A DNA stretch of 64,000 nt, taken from NCBI GenBank assembly GCA_025266875.1, contig JALLLT010000011.1, forward strand, positions 620,001-684,000, read 5' to 3'. The notes beneath the pieces were generated by a model. That model had not been told where the DNA came from, made no database searches, and saw only the letters and a program-made list of their open reading frames with translations. The stretch is from Fennellomyces sp. T-0311 (lineage: Eukaryota; Mucoromycota; Mucoromycetes; Mucorales; Lichtheimiaceae). This document shows positions 13,005-24,079 of the stretch, piece by piece; position 1 is the first letter of the stretch, and each line of letters begins with the position of its first letter. The translations under genes were made by a program, and so were the position numbers.

Positions 13005-13215
13005 TGTCGTATCCCCGACATACACCATCATCCATGATTACATGCTTTTCCTTAGCCCTTGATTATATCCAATGTCACTACGACATCAACAACCGTACAG
13101 TCATTGATTGCCCTATTTGCTCTTATGTGCAACCTTGATCCGGCTTTACCGATCATGTAAGGCAACTCCGTTAACTTCGTCATTCGAAAGCCTTTTCTCG
13201 TTAAGCAATACCACA
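13005..13215 (+). mobile_element. Internally deleted solo LTR with 5-bp target duplication
   Basis: Begins TGTCGTATCCCCGACATACA and ends GCAATACCACA, flanked on both sides by GTTAC (13000-13004 and 13216-13220). It is 211 bp against about 390 bp for the other copies. The sequence jumps from CTCCGTTAAC to TTCGTCATTCGAAAG, so about 175 bp containing the TATA and AATAAA motifs are missing. Intact flanking duplications show it inserted as an LTR element and was deleted later. Confidence 0.85.
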
Positions 13216-14096
13216 GTTACTCATCCAATGAAAACGCAACTTATATCGTGCTACTCAAGCCGTCCTATGTCTGCCATCGTGTGTAGCTGGTCCTAGTCGT
13301 GAATGCCATCAAATTCGGTACATTCCAAGTTCATTCAAAAGCAAATCATCATCCACAAGTTAAGGCTCATGCGCACGATCACAGATCTGGGGCACTTACG
13401 GCAATGTTTAAAGGATGGATCAGGAAGGACGAACAGAATACATCACGATTTTTTCTCACAAAGTTGTTTTGCGGTAGATCTATCTGAACACGACATTAAC
13501 TGCCCAGCCGCGTCAAAGAAATCCAATATTGGGCACATATGTTTCCTTCTCTCATGATACGTTTTTTGGTCGTTTGTAATAATGTGTCCCATTACAGACG
13601 TTATCCAACCTGCATGCCCGTTGATCGTCATGCAGTATCTATGTACAGTACTGATAGATGTAGCATGCGACAACTCGTACGGCGCATGGTTGGATAAGGG
13701 ATATTAGGCGCGCGTATAGTTATTGACGGAATTCGTAGCTTATAGATCATAGACGCCTTAGCTACTACCCGCTAATATCTGCCGTATATATAAAGCATTA
13801 TTCCTGGGTACAGGAATCCTCATTGTTTATACTCTCATATAATGGTTCCGCCTTCGGGTCTCTATTTAACACTGTCTAACCATCAGAAATGTGCACAATT
13901 GTGGTCTGCACTGTTACATCGTTCTTTTGCTTTAAAATCTTTTTTGTAACTTTTCAATGTAGTGTGAATAACACAGGCTGAACTTGACATGATTCGCTCA
14001 ATGAATGTTTGGAAAGCAAGTTTATACTGAAAAAACCGCTACGGAAAGTATGTAATATGTAAGAAAAAAAGAGGAAGAAATAGCCGATCTATATGT
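13216..14096. other. Spacer between the deleted LTR and the orphan gene
   Basis: I see no gene or RNA in this stretch. Short frames on both strands lack protein-like composition. The 3' end of the orphan gene on the minus strand points into it, and A/T-rich tracts at 14040-14095 may hold its polyadenylation region. Confidence 0.4.
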
Positions 14097-17000
14097 TTAA
14101 TGTCCTCGTCCTCGACCTCGACCTCGCCCAGCGCCTCGACCTCGTGCGCCTCTGCCACGTGCAGCAGGTCTTGCTGGGAGTTCCCTAAGTTGCTCCTCTC
14201 TTGGAATCTGACCTTCGGCCGTCTGGTTGATCAAGTGGTACAACGTAAACGAAACAGTTCTACCATTTACGATGGCGCTTGTCTTCCGTAACTTATCCAT
14301 GGTGAAAATATCTTGGTGCCGGTTTAGAAGTGTTTGAAGATTTCTAAGAATATTTGTTGTTAGAAGAGCTCACTGTACGTATGAGATTATTAAGTGATAC
14401 TTACTTATGTTGGCTGGTAGTGTCAATGTAATAATTCCATACTACGGTTTCGTATTCGGTCGCTGCATGTTGTTGAACAGTGGCACGTAATGTGCCATAC
14501 AGATACGTATAACCTTCCACGTCACCTGAAGCAACCTCGTAGGGAGCTATTGCTGGAAAATTGTCGTTGACCCATAGCCGGATAATTCTCACCCATTCAA
14601 ATTGAGGGTTCCGGTATTCTTCTTCAACGAATGGGCGGAGATACAGGTGAAGTTGTCGCAATGTTCTGTTGAAGCATACGAAGTACGACTCTCGGAAGTG
14701 GAGGAGGAGGAAAAAATCTTCAATGAGTTTTGGTACAACTTCGGCGCCTTCAGGATGGTTGTTTGGTGCAGCGATTTCAAAATTACGAGTTTTTAAAACC
14801 TATTTGTAAAGTTAGATCGATTTTGCGAACACTTTATATGATGTCAATGAATCTTACCAGTGCATGTTCGCATATAGCTGGGTCCACTTCGAGAGAAATC
14901 GCTTGCCCAGCATAACTTTTTCCAACAAAAATACCCTCCTTCTCTGCAGCCCAGTCCTCAAACGATTCATCCACGTACACAATATGATGTATCTTGCCGT
15001 TTACGTCACAGTTGGCATGGGTATCGATGTAATAATTTACGAACAGTTCTTGGAATCGTGTGACAGCGCCCAATCGGCCTCGTCGCTGCTGTTCACGCTG
15101 AGGTACTGGGGGGATTCTGCTTCGTAACTCTTGCATGTATTGTGCCAATGCGAGTAAGGAATACTCGGGATTCTGCATCCATTCGTCACCACCTGTCCAA
15201 CCAATGGGGGGGGGTTCACGCGAGTACGGATGACTCGGGCTTGGTTTAGAGTCACCCCCGGCAAAGCTCCCAGTCTTTCTGCATGTATTCGTACCATCAA
15301 GGCGTTGAATATATACGTATCTCTTGCCAGATTATCGAACCAATTCTCAAACTCTTGGCGATTCTGGGTAAAGCTGGGCAGTGCCCGAAGCTCTGGGTAT
15401 CGGTGCCGTACGAGCCGATGTCGCTGATCTTGTCGCTCTCGGGAGTTTGGTCTGTCAGCTGCTAATCCGTATCGGGTTTGTTTTTGGGCCATAATATCGC
15501 TGGCATGCGTAGAGGCCGATACACTCCTTGGTCCTGGAGGAGGGAGTCCTTGCAGCTCTGCGCGGATCAGTTGCCCACGTGTACGTTCTAACCAAAGCAT
15601 CAGTATCTTCTCAATATATGATAGGCTCATTTATACCTATTTGACGAGTGGTAGTCAAATTCTGCACCTGGCCCTTGACAGCATTGATTCGTTCTGGATA
15701 TCGCTTTGTGCTTCTCGTGCCTCCTCTCGACGAATCACTTCATTGCAAAACTCCGCCGTTCCGGGCACCAGATGCATATCTTCTTCCGTAATCATTTCCA
15801 AGATGACGTCCACGAATATGACCGTCCTGAACCACGAAAGTAGCATCAGTCGTAGGATCAACGGCTCCGCTGCTCCATAGCTAACAAATCCAGGGTCAAG
15901 GTGTGGTATAAGTATCGCTTTGTATTGTGCTCCCGCTTGAGTGGCCGCATCGTAAAGATGGTCATAGTCAATTATCTCGTGCGTGGCGATCTTTGGCATG
16001 TATTCGTTAAGCCCAAGTGAAAAACTATCAGCCAATAAAGAGAATGTAAGTTTCTGCTAAAAGTAGACTTCGTATATCTTTACCCATCTTGAAATTGGGA
16101 AAAAGCCACAGAAGCAGGGAGATATCCCATCGAAACGATCAATGTGGAGCGAAGTACTTGGAAAACTCTGGCTGATGTTGAAGTGAGCGACATTGGAAGC
16201 TCACCCCTATACGAAGTGCGAGGACGACATGGCCACAAGTCGTGAAAAGGGGGCGGGCGGAACACATTCTCTTCATTCTTCTGTGGGAACGCAGATATGA
16301 TGAGGTCTTTTGTAAGCTGTCCACTTCGACTTTGTTGGAAAAAGCCTCGCAGTTCCGCAAAGTCAGATCTTGTTATATCCTTGGCGAATATTGTAATAGG
16401 TACAATTGGTGCCTGGTCTTGCGTTTCGGAGGTGACAAAAGGCGAATCGGGCAATGCCTGAGACACATACAGATCAATGTGTGGCAGCTGGATCAATGCG
16501 GCACTTTGTCCATCCTCCTGTGGAAGACGGGTTCGGTATCCGTCGAGGTATGTTTCACGAAGTTGTTCTCGGGCGTTGTCGCGCGCCTCATTTGCAAAGC
16601 GGAACGTTTGGGCAGGCGTTGTGAACAGGTATTGAAACGCTCTATTGATGGGTCCAGTGTTTTGGAGGCTTTGGACATCGCCTTGTTCCGGTACGTATCC
16701 ACGGTAATAGCCACCAGGCTGGGAATTCAAAAGTACGGTACGGCTAAGGAAGTGGATCAAGACTTGCTCGCGACCGTCAACAGCATCACGTTGATCGGCG
16801 TTTGCTGTCGCGCCTTCCACTGATAGATTGGGAACTGCAAAGATGCGAATCGCTGGTGGGTTTGCGAGGGTTCGATGCATGCATGTCCAAAAGTTCTTGA
16901 ACCTTGTTGGGGAACCGCCTTGGCCGATGTCTTTAAAGTGACGCAATCGTGGCGTCGATTCGCTAGTGCAACCGGCGTACCGAATGTAGATGAAACCGTT

Positions 17001-17472
17001 GGTGCCTTGTTCTCTATCTTCGTATAGATTTGAAAGAAAAATGCTATCGGCCGGGTACTCTATCGTGGTTTATATGTTAACTACTATTTTACGTATTAAT
17101 GTATATACAAAACTTACCACGGATGTAAGCTGCCAAAAGAGTATTGAAATCTTCTTCGGGTAATCGAAGTGAGCGCACATAATAGTGGACATGGCCATGT
17201 TGTAGAACTTGCTGTTCTTGCTCATCGCTGACAAGCTAAACGAGCTGTAGCGTATCTCGCATGACTTCGTCCGTGCAATGTGCCGACATTCGACATAGTC
17301 TGAGGAGCTCATCTCTACCATGAGCTGTCTCTAGGTTCTCCCCGCAGAGGGTCTCCAGTAGTTCTGTAGGACCATTGCTGACGGCGATTCGGCTTTCCAT
17401 TAAGCGGTCTTCAACGATGGCTACGAGCTGGGACCAGCTAGTTTCGTCCATGTCAGTAAGGATAGCTGCCAC
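14097..17472 (-). pseudogene. Six-exon orphan gene (about 1,030 codons) with RGRG tail, broken by one stop and one frameshift
   Basis: Exons 17472-17118, 17059-16084, 16024-15668, 15625-14858, 14799-14405 and 14343-14097 join at GT...AG sites with matching phases, so this is a real spliced gene design. Two lesions break it: an in-frame TAG inside exon 1 (about 17240, after DTLQLV), and a nine-C run at 15206-15214 where the frame must shift between RTRVNPP and IGWTGGDEW. Both could be true decay, recoding, or errors in the sequence. The protein starts MAAILTDMDETSW. It has an NGFIYIRYAG...PRLRHFKD block near residue 150 that resembles half of a GIY-YIG nuclease motif, two similar segments NYYIDTH and NYYIDTT, and an Arg/Gly tail (RGRGRGRGH) suited to nucleic-acid binding. 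I do not recognise the family. Mobile-element debris surrounds it, so a transposon or viral origin is possible. Confidence 0.6.
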
Positions 17473-17831
17473 TTAGTGCGATAAATCGATGTACGTAAAG
17501 GAATTAAAAAAGAATATAAGAAACGAAGGTATATTTTATCTTTATATACGTTATGATTGATTAGACAATGAGGATGAACAACAGTCCAGTAATCGACGCG
17601 TAAAGCGTCTAACAAGTCCTAATTTTTCAAGGTTGGTGCCGTAGTAACAATACCTTTAAGTATAAAGTCGCCGATTCCACCAAGTTTCTGATTTTCTGCC
17701 TGGCAGGACTCCAACAGAGTCGATACAGACCTTAATACGGTGGTTCTCGCTACATCGTACGCACACAGGTAAAATATTCACCATTTCCAAATTTGGAAGG
17801 AATAATATGTATTGTTTGCACTTCTTCTATC

Positions 17832-17902
17832 AACTCACAATGAACTATCGGCTCACAATGACACCATCGGCCCACAATGACACCATCGGCCCACAATGAC
17901 AC
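17832..17902. repeat. 19-bp tandem repeat, about 3.5 units
   Basis: Successive units read CTCACAATGAACTATCGG, CTCACAATGACACCATCGG, CCCACAATGACACCATCGG and a partial CCCACAATGACAC. The last unit supplies the candidate ATG of the Tc1-like transposase that follows, so the array may be the inner part of that element's terminal region. Confidence 0.65.
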
Positions 17903-18420
17903 TTCAAAATACTACAAACAACATAACAAAGAAGCGTCGAGAACTTTTAGAAGCCGAAAAGAGCCAAATAATTGGCATAGAGCAGGCCGGGATAAAAATA
18001 TGCAGGACATTGCAAAAGCGTGAAACTATCTAGTATCATCGGGAAGTGGAAGATCCGCAAAATTGACCCGTCAGGATCGGACCGCTCTTGTGTTTAGCGA
18101 AAAACGGAACACAATAGGATCATACTCTTTCCACCAAGCTATGCTTGAGCGCACCGGTGTTAACGTCTGTAAAGACACCATAACCAGGTGTTTGCGCAAG
18201 GACGGTTTTGGATCATATACACAAGCCCGAAAGCCAATATTGACGCATCGTCATGTTCCTGAATGCCTTGCTTAGGCTAAAATACACAAGGATTGGACAA
18301 TGCAAGGATGAAGCAATGTGATATGATCTGGCGAGTCCGGGTTCACAGTTCGCAGCAACGATGGGGGAGTTCGCGTCATTAGACGACAAGGAGAACACTA
18401 TTAGGCAAGCCATATCACTA
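17896..18420 (+). pseudogene. Tc1/mariner transposase remnant (N-terminal, DNA-binding half)
   Basis: The frame opens MTLQNTTNNITKKRRELLEA and, after a stop and frame changes, gives SYSFHQAMLERTGVNV, TITRCLRKDGFGSY and QARKPILTHRHVPECL. These match the paired helix-turn-helix and linker of Tc1-like transposases. It continues past another stop with AKIHKDWTMQG, SNVIWSGESGFTV and a GGVRVIRRQGEHY string, which corresponds to the start of the DDE catalytic domain (W-S-x-E-S). Stops at several places make it inactive. The rest of the catalytic domain is not recognisable beyond about 18420. Confidence 0.72.
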
Positions 18421-19484
18421 CAACAGAATCCTGGTTTAACACTAATTCACTTATACCAATGGAATATAATCCAATCAATCCAGTTCGATATGGTCGTGGT
18501 CCACCACTTTATTGTCGCATGATATGGCGTATCACTGTTCACCATCCGCTATTTACCTATTGATTTACATTACGCTATTATTTTTCTACTGATTCCTCAT
18601 TTGCCAAGCTGTTGTCGTCGAATGCCACGCACTCGATCCTGTGTGTTGTGGTGTCCAGGACTACCACCACTTTCCTGCTGTCCCACTGCTGTACACTTTC
18701 CACAAGTCACGATCCATCGGCAATTCTATATTGGGGTGTTAGAGTACATATTTCCTGCAATATTCGAACCTACCATTTTGGGGCTGATCGTGTCATGCGA
18801 CCGCTAGTGATAGACACTTGCTTTTGGGCATTTGTGGCTGGAATAGCTGGTTCGCTGGATGCTTGCTCTGGTGAAACACATGCCGTTCCGCTATATACAA
18901 ATAACTGACTCAAGACGCCGCGAAAGTAAAGTGTCGATTTACGGTGCGGTGACCATCATGCTGTCAATTGAACTTGTTGTTCCAACGTGTTTCTAAATAC
19001 ATGCGGATGCCAGCGCACTGTATGTACCAAACCATCATAGGATATACCGTCTACATTTGCGTGGCGGCTGTTTCGTGAACTTCAGCAAAATTGGCACTCT
19101 GATTTTCGTCCGGCGTTTCACTGGATACAATATTGAAAGCATGGCAAAGCTAAGATGAAGCTTACTATTGCGGTGTTACAGCCGCTTTGTTGCAAATGAT
19201 CGCATTCTTACCCGCAGAAGGAACCTGTTGGCCCAATGATGCTACTTCGGATGCCCTCTCATCGTTAGGCCGCCGTTTTGTACTGCAGTTTCACAACGGC
19301 GAGGGTGCCATGATGCTACTTGCCTGTTTCCGAACCGATAAAAGTACTTGTTATCCAATGCTCAGAAAGAACGTACATCGCACATCATTCTTGTTCACAG
19401 CTGGGAAAGGGGACGTCTGTCTTGAGCTCTACAAGCCGGGAAAGTCATCTACTGCTGCATTCTGGGGTCGTCATTAATTGAGGT
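18421..19484. other. Spacer after the Tc1-like remnant
   Basis: Open frames of up to about 98 codons occur on the plus strand but show no family resemblance, and the expected remainder of the transposase is not visible. The composition (CACTT, CTGTCC clusters) differs from the AT-rich spacers, so this may be decayed coding DNA. Confidence 0.3.
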
Positions 19485-19856
19485 CTAGAAGACTGTATAC
19501 GTGGCTTCACCATTTCCAAGTTCTTTGGCGAGCTGCTTTAGGACAATGTTTGCAACACTCCGAATCCTGCCCTCGACTGCTTCGATCTCCATCTCATTCA
19601 TGTCGCACAAAGACGTGATAACACTTCGAACATAGGTTTTGGTGGGTATGAGGTTGCAGCGTTCGTTGCTTGGACCAATGTGGTGTGGGCAGTAGATGGT
19701 TGTACTTGGCATTGGTCTACAAACTGGATTGACAGCTGCTGCTTGCGGATGAACTGCGATTTGAACAGGCGTCGGTTTCTCTAGCTGATTCGCCGACTGA
19801 ACTGCCTGTAGTTGGGTGTTCTGCGGGATGTTGTTGTTATGCAATGCGTGGAGCAA
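19485..19856 (-). other. Unknown ORF with Gln/Pro-rich leader and conserved-looking C-terminus
   Basis: An open frame of 124 codons from an internal start, open further upstream to about 19930. The first half is Asn/Gln/Pro-rich; the second reads CNLIPTKTYVRSVITSLCDM and EGRIRSVANIVLKQLAKEL with helix-like heptads and looks like a folded domain. It ends in TYTVF. It is divergent from, and less than 100 bases away from, the decayed transposase starting at 19945, so it could be an accessory ORF of that transposon or a host gene. No family recognised. Confidence 0.35.
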
Positions 19857-19944
19857 CGCGTGCAGATTGGGGACAGAATTTGTTCTGACATGAACGGAGA
19901 AAAAGGTTACGTGCCAGCGGCTCAGCTTCGAAGTTATTAAAATT

Positions 19945-21268
19945 ATGCAAGTCAGAACACCGAGCCTTCCTCCTTCAAACGTTCCTATGATAGAGTGCTA
20001 TATCTGCAATGGGCACATCACCAATGCGAATTGCGAAAAACATGTCGCCTCGTGTTATGAGAAGACTCTTCGGCAGCTAGACGAGAGGCGAAATTGGCTA
20101 TGAAGCAGCTTGCTGTTGACCCCAGGTATGCTTGCTGATAGATACAAAACCATGCATGTATATAGACTTGATTGCCCTTACTTCATCAGCTCAACTTCTT
20201 TGCAAGCTCAGACGAAAGCGAGCAAGGTAACAAACATGTCGAGCTTCATCATTGGTCTCGCAAAATGGCACGTCGAGCTCCTTTGATACTAGACTCGCAA
20301 TACAACAGCAGAGTACGAATTACAACACTGCTAACTTATATGACCATGGAGAGGAAGAACACACACACGCACACACACACCAGATTAGTGTTGTAAGTGG
20401 CGGTTTCAACAACTCCGATGCGGAGGACGGCTGTACCAATAGTAACGACAGCTTATCCTACGCTGATATGATGGATGAAGATAGCTATTAAGTCCCTGAT
20501 AATATACACGATGACAGTTACTCAGACGCTGATATGATGGAAGATACCACCTACTCCCATCTAGATACAAATGATCAAGAACAGCCACATCTAGGATCAC
20601 CAGAAACTTATCTCACCCACCAGCAAACGTTCGATGATACAACAGAAAGCCTCGAGTTGTATGAGTTGGTAACGGAGAAGAACGATACCCGCGAGATATC
20701 GTGCTTTTTCAAACTTTATCAATGACTGGATATTACTCGAGGACTTTGTATGCGTTTGAAGTAAAACAAGCTTGATATAGTATACACTCGTTACTAATAT
20801 CAGTTTTTTAATAGTTTAACTGTCACTCCTATCATTAGATGAATCACAGGACCTTTTAATTGAAATGCTACCGGTGGAGTCGAAGGAACTACACGCATAC
20901 CCCAAGCGCTGCCGACAATTCACAAAAGGAGATGACTTCTGTGACGAGTGCGGAAGTCGACGTTACTAGATCATCCTAGTGCTCGTGAGCTGCTTGAGTA
21001 TCAGTACAATGATGATAAGTCAGCATTAGTGGCATTAGCACGCACAGCAGCAGCCATAGTGGTGACGAAAATCAAACTGGAACGGAGTCCTCAAACGCAT
21101 CAACAAGGAGTACATATCACCGATATATTCGTCGGCGAAGCATTTCTCGAGCATCAAGCACACCTATTCAATTTCGAATATGATATCGCGCTTGCGTTAT
21201 ATATAGACAGATTCAGGCCTTCATTCGCACCAGGAACTCACTTACGATCGCCCATCTCACCGTTCTAA
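19945..21268 (+). pseudogene. Decayed Plavaka/KDZ-like transposase, N-terminal part
   Basis: ATG at 19945 opens a frame with a zinc-knuckle-like motif ECYICNGHITNANCEKHVASC-type (C-x2-C...H...C). A one-base shift near 20085 then moves the frame to EAKLAMKQLAVDP, followed by a likely intron to 20204. An acidic region carries two near-repeats, SLSYADMMDED and SYSDADMMED, and a CA microsatellite. Next come a second Cys cluster (CRQF...FCDECGSRRY) with another frameshift, HPSARELLEYQYNDD, and DIFVGEAFLEH...YDIALALYIDRFRPS. This order and the D-I-F-x-G-E / D-I-A-L-x-L-Y-I-D motifs are those of the 'transposase domain' proteins common in mucoralean genomes. The element is cut at the nested hAT-like copy. 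Confidence 0.55.
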
Positions 21269-21350
21269 AGTTCCCAAGGGAAGAAAGGTAAAGAGGAAGC
21301 TGTATATATTAAGCACATTATATTTTGATCACTTACTGTTACCATTTTAT

Positions 21351-22556
21351 TAGGGCTCTAAACAGGCCATGCCAGACGGTCATCGGGCCAACAAAACGGG
21401 TCAAGTCTTTTGCCCGAACCCGAGATTACAAGAGCCTGAATTATAGTGGCCCGCCCGACGAAATCTACAATGTGAACGATCTTAACGCAGCAGTGACTAA
21501 TGTAGAAGTGAAATGGTATTCCGCCTTGTGCTATCGTATATAATGTTTGGGCAAAAGTCGTCTTCATTATATTATATCACGAAATCACTATCTTACACAC
21601 ACTTTTTTGGAACAGCAGGGCTTTTTTCCTAATAGGAGGTTATTACTTCACAATACTGTTAGACCACATGTGTTTTCCATACAGCTCAATTTTACCACAT
21701 GACTCACCGTTGTTTTACTGGCACTCCATTTCATTTCGACATTGTGCATCCTAATCAGGAAAAGGGGGGCTGCGTACATACTGTAATAGTACATACACAG
21801 CCACCTCTTTTTGTTTTCCAAATAGGTACACTATGTCAAGCACACTTCTCAAGATAAAGGATGCTTATCGTAGCCCTTTCTTCTTTACGTGATGGCTTTC
21901 CGCGAAGCAGCACATTAAGTATGCCAAAGATTTTTTTAGTAATAAATGTGTCTGTTCAATCGCTATTGTTATCCACTTTTTTCATTTAATAACGCTATCA
22001 TTGTAGCAATCCGTTTTATTTTTGGGTTTTACTCCTGCTTACGCAATGTCAGTTGGAAGTTACCTTCGCTTGAACACATAGGCTTTTCACACTAACGCTG
22101 ATCCTTATTCAAGTTCTAAGATATTTGCGGATTAGCGCGTTGGCGGTAATTTGAATAATGCCAATTGACGTAGCAGCCTTTCCTTGTCACGACTTGGCCC
22201 ATCAACACTGATCATTATGTACCTTGATCATTGTAGAAACTGCCCAACTTTTCAACAAATCTTTCTATACTGAAGATGTATACTTAGTTGATTTATCTTT
22301 ATTTGCAATGCACAGTTTTGAGAGAAACAAATTACATCTATAACAATGGCCTCATTAAGATAGACGTTTCATAGAGAAAATATATATGCTTTGTATTCGG
22401 TCACTCGGTCGGGCCAGTGGCTCGATAGGCGGGCCGCTATGGAGGACCATGCCCGTTCGGGCACCCACCTTCTCGCAGCTTCCCTGGCCTGATGCCCGAA
22501 AATGCCGGGCGAAAACGGGCGGTCCACGGGCCTGCCCACCCGTACTTAGAGTCATA
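21351..22556 (-). mobile_element. Non-autonomous hAT-like DNA transposon, copy 2 (inverted relative to copy 1)
   Basis: A 1.2-kb copy of the 7141-8578 element in opposite orientation: TAGGGCTCTAAACAGGCC at the left, and GGGCCTGCCCACCCGTACTTAGAGTCATA at the right, where the terminal repeat is eroded. GGCCCG-type subterminal motifs are present at both ends. The shared interior includes the 21760-21811 palindrome and the segment around CACACACTTTTTTGGAACAGCAG. It lies between an N-terminal and a C-terminal transposase fragment and so is nested in an older element. No transposase frame is visible. Confidence 0.72.
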
Positions 22557-22853
22557 GGAAGACCCATTGGTATCAAATGTTTTACGCATTGTAACATAGC
22601 ACTCAATAACTTTTTTAGATTTTTTAAGCAATATGAACGCGCTCGTGCAGTCAATTGGACCGACATTCTTTTGTACATTACTCCAAGATTGTCCATAAAA
22701 TCGTTGGAGGGTTCAGGCTGTGACAGCCGTACTATTTCAGCGTTCATTGCTCTTATGGAGGCTTGTGTCATCACGCTTCCTGATGCATATCTAAAACTGA
22801 TATTGAACGTGCAAAACGTAATATTTCTGTATACATGCTTTACGAGTCGCTAA
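22557..22853 (+). pseudogene. C-terminal fragment of a Plavaka/KDZ-like transposase
   Basis: Open from the right end of the nested element, with CNIALNNFFRFFKQYERARA, VNWTDILLYITPRLSI and a helical FIALMEACVITLPDAYLKL string. The V-N-W-x-D-x-L-L-Y pattern is what I expect near the C-terminus of the transposase family whose N-terminal part lies at 19945-21268. The catalytic middle (several hundred codons) is absent, so the older element lost its core before or when the hAT-like copy inserted. Assignment rests on motif memory only. Confidence 0.45.
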
Positions 22854-24058
22854 ATATCATATACATAAACAGGTGTCTTGATCAGTGACTCAAATTTGCA
22901 ACGTATTTTTTTTTACCGCGTAACCGTTATTTAGCATGTATGTATTACTTACGGCACCTACCTCAAGCACTGACGAAGTTTGGACCAACACAAGGGTACA
23001 GAACTTGACCTACCGAGTGTATTATCGGATTATAAGTTAAAGAATTCGATTTAAAGCGGCAACTGCAAAGAATACTAGTAACGTTATGGTGCGACTTTCG
23101 GCTTGTCGATATTGCGTACATTGAGAAAACACAAAACTCATGACCACTGATTCAGCGGGAGGAATGACGCTCGATCCAGTCTATAATATTGGTGCTATGG
23201 ATATGGTGAACAGAGATGTCTATGTAATCAATAGCAACACTGATTATCTAGAGCTTTGAGAAATCATTAATTATGACGCATCGTTATCCTGGATACATGG
23301 GAAGCATGATGTTCGCACTGGCACTTCGCTGAAAGAACACTGGAAGTGTACATAGAAATTGGAATCTTTACCGGACATAGATGATGGAGTTATTGTCTCA
23401 AAGCGCATGTTCTCTTACAGCAATATTTACGATTCACAATTTCGCGAAACAAGCGTGTAAAACGACTTTCAACGCTAGTCAAACTAACTTTATCCATGAA
23501 TCCAATTGCACGCTATACGTACCCGTAGTACAGAAAAATAAAATATAAGAAATTCTTGGTGAATGTATGCTGTTTTTCAATCAAGCGTTTGAAGGCGGGC
23601 ATAGCAAATATCTAGATGTATATTGACTTCATGGTTACTCAGTTATTTATTACCATATGTACGTAGGAAGGAAAAAGATACTAGTGGTCGATCGACTGCA
23701 CATGGAATGGCAACTGGGCCACTACCTAACAACACTAGCAAGCCAAAGCTATATATCACAGACACAAGATGTGTTGATGGTTTCATTGGAACTCTGAAGT
23801 CGAAGAAGAAAGCTGAATGCTATTATGTATATCCAGGGCTCAGACGGTATGGCACAGATTTGAATATAGGTAAACGAATCTAAATCGGCCGAAGAATAAA
23901 GATCTTGTCGTCAGTATGTGCTAAAGTTTCAGTGGGCTGCGTACTGTACTCTTATTATATATATAAGAGGAGTAACAGTATTTAATCTATATTCACCCTA
24001 AACTACATTTGCAGTTTCGCCCGGATTTACTTTCACCCCCCGAATCTAAGATTTCGCC
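22854..24058 (+). other. Repeat-like spacer with protein-like strings interrupted by stops
   Basis: From about 23150 the plus strand gives AGGMTLDPVYNIGAMDMVNR and, after stops, SWIHGKHDVRTGTSLKEHWK and DIDDGVIVSKRMFSYSNIYD in one frame. At 23623-23883 a further frame gives KPKLYITDTRCVDGFIGTLK. These look like fragments of a decayed coding sequence. I cannot assign them to a family; their place directly after the transposase C-terminus makes mobile-element origin likely. Confidence 0.35.
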
Positions 24059-24079
24059 ATGGTGTATATTGCTCCTACC

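Noticed and set aside
16242..16823. 193-codon plus-strand frame
   Set aside because: Lies wholly opposite exon 2 of the orphan gene, whose introns keep frame; composition is shadow-like.
17832..17902. CRISPR-like array
   Set aside because: Units are contiguous without unique spacers, and the DNA is eukaryotic; it is a simple tandem repeat.
22355..22853. Frames reading across the GGCCCG-rich end of the hAT-like element
   Set aside because: The first half is terminal-repeat DNA (RASGSIGGPL-like strings); only the part after 22557 looks coding.
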